A DNA stretch of 64,000 nucleotides from VBDM01 sp049802235. Lineage in GTDB: Bacteria; Pseudomonadota; Gammaproteobacteria; Burkholderiales; SG8-39. This document shows positions 16,263 to 25,186 of the stretch, piece after piece. A program made the translations under genes and the position numbers. The notes under the pieces are model-generated. The model was not told the origin of the DNA. It saw only the letters and a list, made by a program, of their open reading frames with translations, and made no database searches. Location of the stretch: contig JBARMB010000037.1 of the NCBI GenBank assembly GCA_049802235.1, positions 57,169-121,168 on the forward strand, given 5' to 3'. Positions within the stretch are counted from its first letter, which is position 1. Each line of letters starts with the position of its first letter.

Positions 16263-16900
16263 GCTCTGGTCATAGGGATGGCGTATGGACTCGAATCCGG
16301 AACGTCGATCCGGGCGTGATCGACGTTCCGCCTTGTGCCAGTATACCGCCTCCAACGTCCGTGGACGCCGCTCCCTTCCCCCTTTCGACCACCATTTCAT
16401 AGCTACTTTACCGACAGACTTACACCCAACTCGATTCTGCTGCACTCAAGTCTCGACAGAACGGGGCGCTTCTATATCCTCAGCCGCAGGGATCCTTCGT
16501 CGGCCATCCTTCTGCCGAGATCGGTCGCGTAGCGGATCGCGCCCTTTGCGGTTTCGAACAACGGCGCCAGACCGGGAAAATACCGGCTCCTGGAGAGTGT
16601 GTTTGCATGGCGCAGCCGCGTCATGGTGAGCCGCGGCTGCCATTGGTTCCCGCCACGGCACGTGGAATGCGGTCGCCTTTATCAGAACTTGCCCGCGTTC
16701 CTCGTGGTAGATGGACATGGACCTTTCTCCTCGCTGCCGAGTAACACACTATGAGACCCAGCGTGATGCCGCGCTGGTCTGCGAAGAAGCTGCTGCGCCG
16801 GCTCGCGATCGATCTGGGCGGCACGGCTGGTGTATATTCCGGCAGCTGCCTATTGCGGCGCGCCACGTGTAAATTTCCTGAACTATTTGAGGGTGGCTTC
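16263..16900. other. Gene-poor stretch with a possible coding remnant
   Basis: About 640 bp without a supported gene. On the minus strand 16472-16624 there is a 50-codon frame from an ATG (MTRLRHANTLSRSRYFPGLA...) ending at TAG, with coding-like composition (FETAKGAIRYATDLGRRMAD). It looks like the C-terminal piece of a lost protein, but I recognise no family. Elsewhere in this stretch I see nothing. Confidence 0.3.
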
Positions 16901-17095
16901 ATGGACAAACGAAAGGCATGGCGGGAACAGGAACAGCTGCTGGTCGAGCGGTGGAATGCGGCTGCGGAGCGATTCCGTGAGGCTCAGGCCGCCTTGTCGT
17001 CCCAGTCATCCGGCAAAGGCGAGCTCGCCCCGGACGAAGAGAACGTGCTGAAAGCCAAGGCGGCTCGCGCCGAGCTCGAGACCGTGCGCGAGTAA
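16901..17095 (+). CDS. Short coiled-coil protein, possibly truncated by a nonsense codon
   Basis: A 64-aa charged protein, MDKRKAWREQEQLLVERWNA..., with heptad-like helices and no cysteine. GAGG lies 8 bp before the ATG. The TAA at 17093 follows RAELETVRE; in the same frame the reading continues LARLKAEFSAVIAAAFS to TGA at 17147-17149, keeping the heptad pattern. A glutamine codon mutated to TAA would explain this. Function unknown; it precedes the SGNH hydrolase gene by 69 bp. Confidence 0.5.
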   Translation: MDKRKAWREQEQLLVERWNAAAERFREAQAALSSQSSGKGELAPDEENVLKAKAARAELETVRE

Positions 17096-17164
17096 TTGGC
17101 GCGTCTCAAGGCGGAATTCAGCGCCGTAATCGCCGCAGCATTCTCCTGACGAGGATCGCCGCAC

Positions 17165-18364
17165 ATGGCACTTAGAAGATTTTCATGGGCAGCCCCGGCG
17201 GTGCTTCTGTTTGTGTCGATCATTGTCGCACTGCTCGTGACGGTGATCGTCGACAGGTGCGCTGGCCTTTTCATGGGTGTCGAAAACGACCTTGTCTTCG
17301 ACCGCTATTCGATAGTTAGCTATTCAACACCGGAATTTCAAATTAAAGCTCGAATCAACAATTTGGGCTATAGAGGCGAGAACTTGGATCCTCGAAAGCG
17401 GAAACAGTATCGGATCGCGACGCTGGGTGATTCGTTCACTTTCGGGTGGGGGGTCGACGACGAGGATACCTGGCCCAGAGTTTTGGAGAAAAACCTCCGG
17501 AACCGAGGCCTCGATGTGGAAGTGATGAATCTCGGACAACCAGGAACTTGGCCCGCTCAGTACGCGGAAATCGCAGAAAGAGCCCTTCCGGTGCTGAGGC
17601 CCGACCTAGTAGTCGTTGCCGTAAACCCTGGAGACGATCTTGGCCAGATCATGCGGGCGGCAACGACTTCCCACAAAGGGGAATCCGGACGAACCGCATG
17701 GAGCGCAATCAAAGCGGTTCTGAAATCGCTGTACCCAAATCTGCTGGAACTGAAGAGAAGGGTGTCATCCCCTAAGTCAGAGATGAGCGCGACTGCGGGT
17801 TGGAAGGAACAGGTGGCGGACCTGCTTCCGCACTTGAGCCCCGAGGAAAATCGAAAGCTTGATCGCATCGATGGAGAAATCAAGGGCATGTTTGTCCGGG
17901 GCGAATTGAATCCCGGTTTGCTCGTAGCAAGCTTGCGCCGTCCGGATTACATATGGAAAACACTTGATCTCGATAATCCACTGGTCCAGAAAGGCATTCA
18001 GGAAATGTCCAAGGAATTATCCAGGATCAAGGTCAGCGCTGAAGGGGCGGGCGGCAAAATTGTCGTCGTCTCCTTACCGAACGGTTTTTTTGTCTCGAAG
18101 AGAATACTGGAGACCAACGGGCGGATAGGATTTATTGTTGACCCAAGCTGTCTGACAACGACATCAATGGATGACGCTATTCGTATGGCCACATCAAAAC
18201 CTGGGATCGATTTTCTTGAAGTGACACAGACCTTCAGAGAGGAATCGATGAAGCGAAACCTCTTTTTCAGGTTCGACGGACACTACAATAGGGAAGGGCA
18301 GCGCTATTTTGCAGAGAGTATTGGGCCATTCATCGGTGCAAAGCTAAGGGTTGTAGATCGCTAA
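17165..18364 (+). CDS. Membrane-anchored SGNH/GDSL-like hydrolase or acyltransferase
   Basis: A 399-aa protein with an N-terminal signal anchor (residues about 8-32). The SGNH blocks are visible: block I ATLGDSFTFGWG with S90, a Gly block NLGQPGTWP, VVVAVNPGDD in the place of the GxND block, and block V RFDGHYNREGQ with the catalytic D/H near the C-terminus. Such proteins are related to AlgX/PatB-type O-acetyltransferases and esterases acting on polysaccharides in the periplasm. It stands upstream of FkbM and the flippase on the + strand. The AT content is higher than in neighbouring genes, suggesting acquisition. Substrate unknown. Confidence 0.82.
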   Translation: MALRRFSWAAPAVLLFVSIIVALLVTVIVDRCAGLFMGVENDLVFDRYSIVSYSTPEFQIKARINNLGYRGENLDPRKRKQYRIATLGDSFTFGWGVDDEDTWPRVLEKNLRNRGLDVEVMNLGQPGTWPAQYAEIAERALPVLRPDLVVVAVNPGDDLGQIMRAATTSHKGESGRTAWSAIKAVLKSLYPNLLELKRRVSSPKSEMSATAGWKEQVADLLPHLSPEENRKLDRIDGEIKGMFVRGELNPGLLVASLRRPDYIWKTLDLDNPLVQKGIQEMSKELSRIKVSAEGAGGKIVVVSLPNGFFVSKRILETNGRIGFIVDPSCLTTTSMDDAIRMATSKPGIDFLEVTQTFREESMKRNLFFRFDGHYNREGQRYFAESIGPFIGAKLRVVDR

Positions 18365-18678
18365 CAGGTAAGGCGGTCCGCCGCAGTCCGGCATGCCGCG
18401 ATAAGCTGAATTGGACAAGACTACTCATTGACAGAGCACGAGCGGTCCTCTAGGCTCGCACCCAGTTATTATTGTCGCCGGCTTGATTGCGCTCGTCGTT
18501 GATGCATCCGGCCGGCACCTGCCGACCGCCGCGTGTCAAATCCAGCGCCCCCGTACGGGTACCGCCGGGTATCCGTACGGCTCAGCCGATATAGGAGCGA
18601 AGCTGAGGAATATCGTTTTCCTGACTCGCTTCGCCAGCCACACCGGTCATTGATTATCGATTCCGCTATGGAGATCCT
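18365..18678. other. Intergenic region, nothing recognised
   Basis: 314 bp between the SGNH and FkbM genes. GGAG lies 6 bp before the FkbM ATG. I see no gene, hairpin or repeat in the rest. Confidence 0.4.
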
Positions 18679-19530
18679 ATGTCTCTGAAGAGGACTACCG
18701 CCAGTTTTCTCGACCGCAATGGCGGCCGGGCCATTTTGGCTAGGGTAACAACGTTTCTCGCAAGGCGAGAACTGGGTCACGGGGTTGAAGTTTTTCACGA
18801 CGGCCGTCTGTGGATTCATCTTGTGAACTCGACGTTCTTTCCCGACGACCGAAGGTTTTGTTACTACGGATCATCATTTAAGGAATGGCCGGAACTGCCG
18901 ACACGGTATATTAGAGACGCCGAAGACTATTGGCTTCGACACTATCAACTGCGTAAGGGAGATATAGTGTTCGACATCGGAGCGGGTCGCGGCGAGGATA
19001 CTATTGCGTTCTCCAGGGCGGTTGGCGCTACCGGGCGCGTCGTTGCCATAGAGGCTCATCCACTGTCGTACGAGTTGTTGGAGACGTTCTGTCGCCTGAA
19101 CCACCTAGAAAATACATCACCCCTCAATTTGGCCGTCATGGACAAGCCGGGCGAAATCTCGATGGTCGAGTCAGACGACTGGAGAGCGAACGCTGTAGCT
19201 GTGGATGGTGCGTCAGGCAATATCAGGGTTGCCTCAAGAACGCTCGATCAGATTTGCAGCGAGCTATTGAACATCAAGCATATCGATTTCTTGAAGATGA
19301 ATATTGAAGGGGCAGAGAGATATGCATTGGTCGGGATGGAATCCATAGTCGAATCCACGAAGGCCATTTGCATTGCTTGTCATGATTTCTTGGCGGACCG
19401 TGGATTGGGTGAACACTATCGTACCAAGCAGTTCGTCGAGAGATTCCTCGTCAATCATGGATTCAGAACCGTATCGTATCCAGAAGATCCACGGGACTAT
19501 GTACGGTGTCATGTGTTTGCATTTCGATGA
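18679..19530 (+). CDS. FkbM family methyltransferase
   Basis: A 283-aa methyltransferase. Motif I is VFDIGAGRGEDTIAFSR (about residues 98-114), followed by RVVAIEAHPLSYELLE and the FkbM-typical IDFLKMNIEGAERYALVGME (about 197-216). FkbM enzymes methylate hydroxyls of sugars or polyketides with S-adenosylmethionine. A good GGAG ribosome site fixes the start. The neighbours (SGNH hydrolase, flippase) suggest O-methylation of a glycan. Base composition is more AT-rich than the flippase that follows it. Confidence 0.9.
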   Translation: MSLKRTTASFLDRNGGRAILARVTTFLARRELGHGVEVFHDGRLWIHLVNSTFFPDDRRFCYYGSSFKEWPELPTRYIRDAEDYWLRHYQLRKGDIVFDIGAGRGEDTIAFSRAVGATGRVVAIEAHPLSYELLETFCRLNHLENTSPLNLAVMDKPGEISMVESDDWRANAVAVDGASGNIRVASRTLDQICSELLNIKHIDFLKMNIEGAERYALVGMESIVESTKAICIACHDFLADRGLGEHYRTKQFVERFLVNHGFRTVSYPEDPRDYVRCHVFAFR

Positions 19531-19761
19531 CCGTCTAAGTGGGCAATCGACCTTTGAACCCATCTCCGGTTCGGGATCCGTCAGTCGCAAAGATCTCCGG
19601 CTCCTGTCGCTGCATCCGTTTGGGAGCCGCTCGCAACTTTTTGAGCGGTCCAAAGATCACTGGGCCGGTCATGCTCATTCAGGGAATTGCGTGAGTGCTC
19701 GAGAGATTCAGGAAGGCAGAGGAATGGATTCGGAGCGTATGACGATCTCGAAAAGGCCCTG

Positions 19762-21201
19762 ATGTCGCTTAGAAAATCGGCGATTTTCGGAGTAAAGTGG
19801 TCAGCGATCTCGCTTCTAGGGCGCCGCGGCCTGTCGCTGCTCACCACCATTATCCTGGCGCGCCTGCTGGCGCCATCGGACTTCGGCCTGGTCGCGATGG
19901 CGGCGGTTGTGATCGGCTTCCTCGAATTGTTCCAGGACCTCGGCACCGCAACCGCGGTGATCCAGCGCAAGAATCCCTCCCAGGCGCTGCTAGCCAGCAT
20001 GTTCTGGCTCAATGCGGGATTCGGTCTCGCCGCGATGCTGGTGCTATACCTCGCCTCACCGCTGGCCGGCGCGTTCTACCGCGAGCCGCAGGTGATCCCC
20101 ATCATGCAGATGCTGTCGCTGTCGTTCCTGCTGTCCGGGCTCAGCAACCTGCAGAAGTCGCTGCTTGAGCGCAACCTCGAGTTCGACAAGCTGGCGCGCA
20201 TCGAGATCGGCACGGCGCTGTTTGCCACGGTGGTCGGCATCACGGCCGCGTTCCTTGGTCACGGGGCCTGGAGCCTCGTCTATCAGATGCTGGCGGGAAA
20301 TTTCCTCGCAACGCTGCTGTTGTGGAGCGCGAGCCGCTGGCGCCCGTCGTGGCAATTCGACTGGCCGGAAATCCGCTCGGTGATGGGCTTCAGCCTCAAC
20401 CTGACCGGTGCAAGTATTTTCAACTATTTCGCCCGCAATGCCGACAAGTTCCTGATCGGCCGCGTTCTCGGCTCGCAGGACCTCGGCTATTACGATCTCG
20501 CGTACCGCTTGATGCTGTATCCGCTGCAGGGCATTTCCGCGGTGATCCGCCGCGTGATGTTTCCGCTCTATTCGCGCATGCAGGACGACTCCGGCCAGTT
20601 CGGCTCGACCTATCTCAAGGTGGCCTCGGCGATTGCGCTGATCTCGTTTCCTCTTATGCTGGGGCTGACGGCGCTCGCCGGGCCGTTCGTGCTGACGCTG
20701 TTCGGCGTGGCGTGGATGCCGGTGATTCCGCTGCTGCTGATCCTCGCGCCGCTCGGCGCGCTCCAGTCGATCGTAACCACGGCCGGTGACATCTATATGG
20801 CCAAGGGGCGCACCGACTGGGCGCTGTGGTGGACCATCGGCGCAGGGCTGCTCATCGTGCTGTCATTCGTGCTCGGACTGCCGTGGGGAATACTCGGCGT
20901 GACCGCCTCGTACGCGATAATGACCCTGCTTCTGACGTATCCGGGGCTCGCCATTCCGTTCCGCCTGATCGACCTCAAGGTACGCGACCTGGGTAGCGTG
21001 CTGTGGCGGCCTGCTGCATGCAGCCTTGTCATGTACGCGGTGGTGACGGGTACGGCGCTGTGGTCGCCTCCGGGCGTCCCCGGCTGGCTTACGCTTTCGC
21101 TTCTGGTGCCGCTCGGCGCGGCGGTCTACTTCGCGTGTTCCTGGGTGATCAACCGCGCGCTGCTGCTCGAAGTGATCTCGATTTTGAGGGGCAAAGGGTG
21201 A
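19762..21201 (+). CDS. Lipopolysaccharide/exopolysaccharide flippase (Wzx/MOP family)
   Basis: A 479-aa integral membrane protein with about 12-14 helices, beginning MSLRKSAIFGVKWSAISLLGRRGLS. LLAPSDFGLVAMAAVV and LGTATAVIQR are conserved N-terminal elements of the MOP/PST exporter family. AAGG precedes the ATG at 19762 by 5 bp; the open frame begins 25 codons earlier, without family similarity. It would flip undecaprenyl-linked repeat units across the inner membrane for Wzy-type polymerisation. The gene is strongly GC-rich compared with FkbM upstream. No Wzy polymerase is recognised in the window. Confidence 0.92.
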   Translation: MSLRKSAIFGVKWSAISLLGRRGLSLLTTIILARLLAPSDFGLVAMAAVVIGFLELFQDLGTATAVIQRKNPSQALLASMFWLNAGFGLAAMLVLYLASPLAGAFYREPQVIPIMQMLSLSFLLSGLSNLQKSLLERNLEFDKLARIEIGTALFATVVGITAAFLGHGAWSLVYQMLAGNFLATLLLWSASRWRPSWQFDWPEIRSVMGFSLNLTGASIFNYFARNADKFLIGRVLGSQDLGYYDLAYRLMLYPLQGISAVIRRVMFPLYSRMQDDSGQFGSTYLKVASAIALISFPLMLGLTALAGPFVLTLFGVAWMPVIPLLLILAPLGALQSIVTTAGDIYMAKGRTDWALWWTIGAGLLIVLSFVLGLPWGILGVTASYAIMTLLLTYPGLAIPFRLIDLKVRDLGSVLWRPAACSLVMYAVVTGTALWSPPGVPGWLTLSLLVPLGAAVYFACSWVINRALLLEVISILRGKG

Positions 21202-21267
21202 ACGCGCCCGCTTCCGGCAGGAAGGCGGTGGTGGATTTGGTAGGCACCTGACTGAACTTGACCCACA

Positions 21268-21289
21268 CTTACATTCAACTTACATTCAA
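21268..21289. repeat. Tandem 11-bp direct repeat
   Basis: Two adjacent copies of CTTACATTCAA (21268-21278 and 21279-21289) lie just before the MBOAT remnant. Slippage is the simple explanation. Confidence 0.6.
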
Positions 21290-21331
21290 CTGAAAGCGGG
21301 ACACCGCCCGGCATTAGGAGTCCGCCATACC

Positions 21332-21436
21332 CTGCTTTTCAATTCGTACATCTTCCTTCTTGGATTCCTGCCCGTCACGATCGTGATGTTCTTCCTGCTT
21401 GGCAGGATCAACCACAAGCTGGCGGCGGGCTGTTGC
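21332..21436 (+). pseudogene. MBOAT (AlgI-like) O-acyltransferase remnant
   Basis: The frame from 21332 reads LLFNSYIFLLGFLPVTIVMFF and then LLGRINHKLAAG, which matches the extreme N-terminus of MBOAT/AlgI proteins and aligns closely with the intact gene at 28384 (MLFNSYEFILVFLPVTLAGFFLLG). The start codon is CTG, although AGGAG is retained 11 bp before it. After LAAG the similarity stops and the rest (about 400 residues) is gone. It shows that an acylation gene was once placed between the flippase and the GT4 gene. The remaining bases to 21596 carry no gene I can support. Confidence 0.78.
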
Positions 21437-21596
21437 AAATCTGGCGATCCTAGGCGCAAAATACCCGTATGCGGGACTTCTTCTTGGCCTGAATCCACGC
21501 GGAATCGGCCTCAGATACCTATGACAACGCTTCTTCGGGTGAAGCTGCCGACCCCTTGCTCATGAATATCCAGGCAAAGGCCGCGAAAGATCTTCC

Positions 21597-22763
21597 ATGA
21601 CGCGAAGCGCAAGTCAAAGGCCCTCATACATATTCATATTGCCTTGGGAGTTGGATGTCGTCGGTGGAGTCAACGGTGTCGTGAGGAATTTGGCAAAGGC
21701 GATGATGGAAAAAGGATTTCTGGAACCATCGATTGCAGTCAATTCGTGGGAAGACTCAACGCCCAGACAATTGGCGGACACCTTCCGGTTCAGGTTTTCC
21801 ATATTTGGAGCAATGTCAGCACTTGGAGTGCTGAAGGCCATCATCGTAACGCCGCTACGCTTATGGCACACGTTCCGGCTGCTACAAGAATACAACGCCC
21901 AGGCTGTCAACTTTCACTTCCCTGGGATCGCCCCATTCGGAGTAGCGGTGCTCAAGCGCCTCGGCGTATTTCGAGGCAAGCTTGTACTGTCTTATCACGG
22001 CACCGACGTTGCGCCGCCCAGTGGGCGCATCGAGAGTCTGATTCAGGCTTTCGTGCTCCGGTCGGCGGACCATTTGGTCGCATGTTCCAAAAGCCTCGCT
22101 GAGCGCATGTCGTCGCAGTTCGCCATTCCTGTCTCCAGAGTCGATGTCATTCTCAACGGGGTAGACGCATCTGTCTTCGACGGTGTCGGCAGACCCGACA
22201 CGAGACTGTCGCACCGGCTCCCCTCGATGTTCATCGTGAACGTCGGTGCTTTCATTCCTCGGAAGAATCACACGCTGCTCCTGCATGCGTTTGCTTTGCT
22301 GAAAGACCGATACCCAGCCTTGCACCTGTGCATCACAGGCACCGACGGAGATGAAAGGCGAACTGTCGAAGACGCAGTTCGCACGCATGGACTTTCCGAG
22401 CGCGTGCATCTTTTCGTAGAGCTCGATCAATTTCAGGTGGCGCTGCTTCTTTCCAAGGCGAGTGTTTGCGTTCAGACGTCTTTGGCGGAGTCTTTGCCGC
22501 TTTCGGTTCTGGAGGCTGGCGCTTCGGGTACGCCGATCGTCGCTTCGGACATCCCTGGCCACCAGGAACTGGTGTGCAACGGCCGAACAGGGCGCATGTT
22601 CCCTTTGGGCGACCCCTCCGCATGCGCGAATGCGATCGCCGCGATGCTCGATGACCCCGATGCCGCCGCGCGCATGGCAGCGGAACAAAGAGCGCGCGTG
22701 CGCAAGGACCTAACCTGGGTCTCCAGCATGCAACAGTACGAAAGGCTGGTCTCCTCGACCTGA
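21597..22763 (+). CDS. Glycosyltransferase family 4
   Basis: A 388-aa GT-B glycosyltransferase. The N-terminal domain opens with IFILPWELDVVGGVNGVVRNLA and contains LSYHGTDV. The C-terminal domain has IVNVGAFIPRKNHTLLLHAF (about residues 213-232), AESLPLSVLEAGASGTPIVASD with the EX7E motif and GRTGRMFPLGD. It is cytoplasmic and probably transfers a hexose from a nucleotide sugar to the lipid-linked repeat. It ends 48 bp from the convergent PQQ dehydrogenase gene. Confidence 0.92.
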   Translation: MTRSASQRPSYIFILPWELDVVGGVNGVVRNLAKAMMEKGFLEPSIAVNSWEDSTPRQLADTFRFRFSIFGAMSALGVLKAIIVTPLRLWHTFRLLQEYNAQAVNFHFPGIAPFGVAVLKRLGVFRGKLVLSYHGTDVAPPSGRIESLIQAFVLRSADHLVACSKSLAERMSSQFAIPVSRVDVILNGVDASVFDGVGRPDTRLSHRLPSMFIVNVGAFIPRKNHTLLLHAFALLKDRYPALHLCITGTDGDERRTVEDAVRTHGLSERVHLFVELDQFQVALLLSKASVCVQTSLAESLPLSVLEAGASGTPIVASDIPGHQELVCNGRTGRMFPLGDPSACANAIAAMLDDPDAAARMAAEQRARVRKDLTWVSSMQQYERLVSST

Positions 22764-22811
22764 CGTGCCCGGCGAATCATCGGCGGCACGGTTCCGAAAT
22801 CACGCGTGCCG

Positions 22812-24923
22812 CTACGGGCGATGTACGAGGAACGCGAACATAGAGTGTCCGGCCGCAACCGCGATGTACTGCCTGCCGTCGAGCAAGAAGGATATGGGAG
22901 AGCCGCGGACGCGCGCGCCAAGATTTACCTTCCAGAGCTCCTTTCCGGTGTCGGCATCGAAGGCGCGGAAAAAATCGCGATAGCCCGCGAAGACAACGCC
23001 GCTCTTGGTCGAGAGCACGCCGCCGACGGTCCATACGAAATTGTCCGAACCCGATTCGAGGACGGTCTGCCAGCGCACATTCCCGGTCCGGGCGTCGATG
23101 GCCTTGACGTACGCCGTTGACGGCAGATTTTGCGCGTAGTAGGAAGCTGCGCTTCCCTCGAAGCGCTCGCCTCTCTTGTACTTGACTTGCTCGGACTGGA
23201 AGTAGATCCCGGCGGCGTCCGAACAAGGGACGAATACCAGCTGCCGTGACTCGTCGTAAGAGGGTGGCCACCAGTTTGTCGCCGCCATGATGGCAGGCCA
23301 AACGAGCGTACCCGAGGTGCTCGGCTTCGCGCTGCTCGATACGCGCGGGCGGCCTTTGGCATCGAAACCTTCGTTCCAGGTCTGCTTCACGAAAGGTTTT
23401 GCAAAAAGGAACTCCCCGGTCTTTCGATCCAAAGCATAAAAAAATGCGTTGCGGTTCGCCCAGAGCAACACTGATCGTTTCCGGCCCTGCCAGTCGATCT
23501 CGGCCAGGATAGGTTGCTGGTTCGAATCCCAGTCGTGTTCATCGGCCGGGGTGAACTGGTAGAACCACCTCAGCCGACCGGTTTTCGCTTCGATCGCGAC
23601 CACGCTGTTGGTGAAAAGATTGACCCCGGGCCGCGCGCCCGCCTGGAAGTCTGGCGATGGGTTGCCGGTGCCCCAGTAGATGACGTCCTCCTGCGGATCG
23701 TAGGCGCCAACCGTCCAGGTGGGCGCGCCGCCGGTCTTCCAGGCGTCCCCGGCCCACGTGTCGTGGCCGGCCTCGCCCGGACCCGGAACGGTGTGAAACT
23801 TCCAGAGCTGCCGGCCTTCGGTCGGGTCGAATGCGACCAGGAACCCGCGGATCCCGAACTCGCCCCCGGCGACGCCGACAACGACACGATCCCCCAGCGC
23901 CAGCGGCGCGCCGGTCATCGTGTACCCGTCGCGGTAGTCGGCGACCTTGACGATCCAGCGTTGCTTGCCGGTGTTGGCGTCGAGCGCGACCAGGAACGAA
24001 TCGATCGTGGCCACGAAAACGGTCTGCCCAAGCACGGCCACCCCGCGGTTCGGCATGCCGCAGCATATGGGCAGCCCGTCGGGAACCGGGCGTCGATAGC
24101 TCCAGATCACTTCGCCCGTCTTTGCGTCGAGCGCGACCACGCCATCGCGCGATTCCGAGACGAACATCACGCCGTCGGCGACGATGGGCGACACCTGCAG
24201 CGCTCGATCGACCTGCCGCAGCTGGGCGACCCACGCAAGCCGAAGGTTCCTGACATTGCTCTTGGTCAGCTGCTGGAGGAGGCTGTGTCTGTGGCCCGCG
24301 TAGTTTCCGGCATAGGTCAGCCACTGTCCCGGGGTCTTGTCGGTCTCGACGATCCGCCGCATCTCGACCTCGACAGCAGGACGGGCGGCGGCTTTCCCGC
24401 CACCGGTGTTCGGCTGGCCGAAAGCAGCGAGCGCTTCGTTGCGCAAGTACGCATGGATTTGCCAGATCTGCGATTCGCTCAACGGCTGCGCCTGCATCGA
24501 CGTGCCCGCTCTGCCCCATTTAGCGGTCGAGAAGAACGACCAGTCCGACTTGTTCGACACCGGACCGAGAAGATTCGGGCCCGAGTTGCCGTGGCCGCCT
24601 TCGCCGTGACATTGCCCGCAGTGCCTGAGGTACAAGACCTTTCCTTGCGCTGCGTCGTCGGACTTGGTCAGTCCATTCTTGATGGAGAGGTGAAGGTTCG
24701 GATTCTCCGCAACTGCGGCCAGATAGACAGGGCTACCCGGCGCCAGCCAGGCGATCAGGTTGCGAAGCGGGATCTGCCCCAAATCGCCGCGAACTTTGGC
24801 TTCCACGACTCGCAAACGCCATTGCAGTTCGGGCGGTGCGACAAATCGCGCCGCTACGAAGGCAACTCCGGCAAGCGCAACCAGACCGAGGCTCAACGTG
24901 AGCGCGAGTCGTCGAAGCTTCAT
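22812..24923 (-). CDS. PQQ-dependent dehydrogenase with N-terminal cytochrome c domain
   Basis: A 703-aa protein. Residues 5-30 form a signal anchor, and a c-type cytochrome domain follows with HCGQCH at about residues 101-106 (ATG numbering) and a likely axial Met in GTSMQAQPLS. The rest is a PQQ-binding-like eight-bladed propeller with W-motif blades such as VVALDAKTGEVIWSYRR, FLVALDANTGKQRWIVK, FDPTEGRQLWKFHT, VIYWGTGNPSPDF and FRAFDADTGKELWKVNL. It probably oxidises an alcohol or sugar in the periplasm and passes electrons to the internal heme. A GTG at 24932 is an alternative start. The cytochrome is at the N-terminus, whereas quinohaemoprotein alcohol dehydrogenases carry it at the C-terminus, so a distinct subfamily is likely. 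Confidence 0.88.
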   Translation of the reverse strand: MKLRRLALTLSLGLVALAGVAFVAARFVAPPELQWRLRVVEAKVRGDLGQIPLRNLIAWLAPGSPVYLAAVAENPNLHLSIKNGLTKSDDAAQGKVLYLRHCGQCHGEGGHGNSGPNLLGPVSNKSDWSFFSTAKWGRAGTSMQAQPLSESQIWQIHAYLRNEALAAFGQPNTGGGKAAARPAVEVEMRRIVETDKTPGQWLTYAGNYAGHRHSLLQQLTKSNVRNLRLAWVAQLRQVDRALQVSPIVADGVMFVSESRDGVVALDAKTGEVIWSYRRPVPDGLPICCGMPNRGVAVLGQTVFVATIDSFLVALDANTGKQRWIVKVADYRDGYTMTGAPLALGDRVVVGVAGGEFGIRGFLVAFDPTEGRQLWKFHTVPGPGEAGHDTWAGDAWKTGGAPTWTVGAYDPQEDVIYWGTGNPSPDFQAGARPGVNLFTNSVVAIEAKTGRLRWFYQFTPADEHDWDSNQQPILAEIDWQGRKRSVLLWANRNAFFYALDRKTGEFLFAKPFVKQTWNEGFDAKGRPRVSSSAKPSTSGTLVWPAIMAATNWWPPSYDESRQLVFVPCSDAAGIYFQSEQVKYKRGERFEGSAASYYAQNLPSTAYVKAIDARTGNVRWQTVLESGSDNFVWTVGGVLSTKSGVVFAGYRDFFRAFDADTGKELWKVNLGARVRGSPISFLLDGRQYIAVAAGHSMFAFLVHRP

Positions 24924-25186
24924 GACCGGCACGCAAAGGGCGCGGGCAGAACGAGCGGCTTGCCAATGTCGAGACGGAGGCAGGCATTGAGAGGGCGGGC
25001 GGAATCCATGGCGTCATATTCTGCCAAACGGCAAGGCATTCTGCTACAATTTCCGATCGAGAAGACTCAACGGGGTCGAGAATAGGCAGCGGTCGTTCGC
25101 TCGTACGCACGACAGGCCTGCACGCTCGCAATTGCGCCTTTCCTGCTTGGTCCGATTCCTACACTTGTCCAGTTCGAAGTGCGCAG

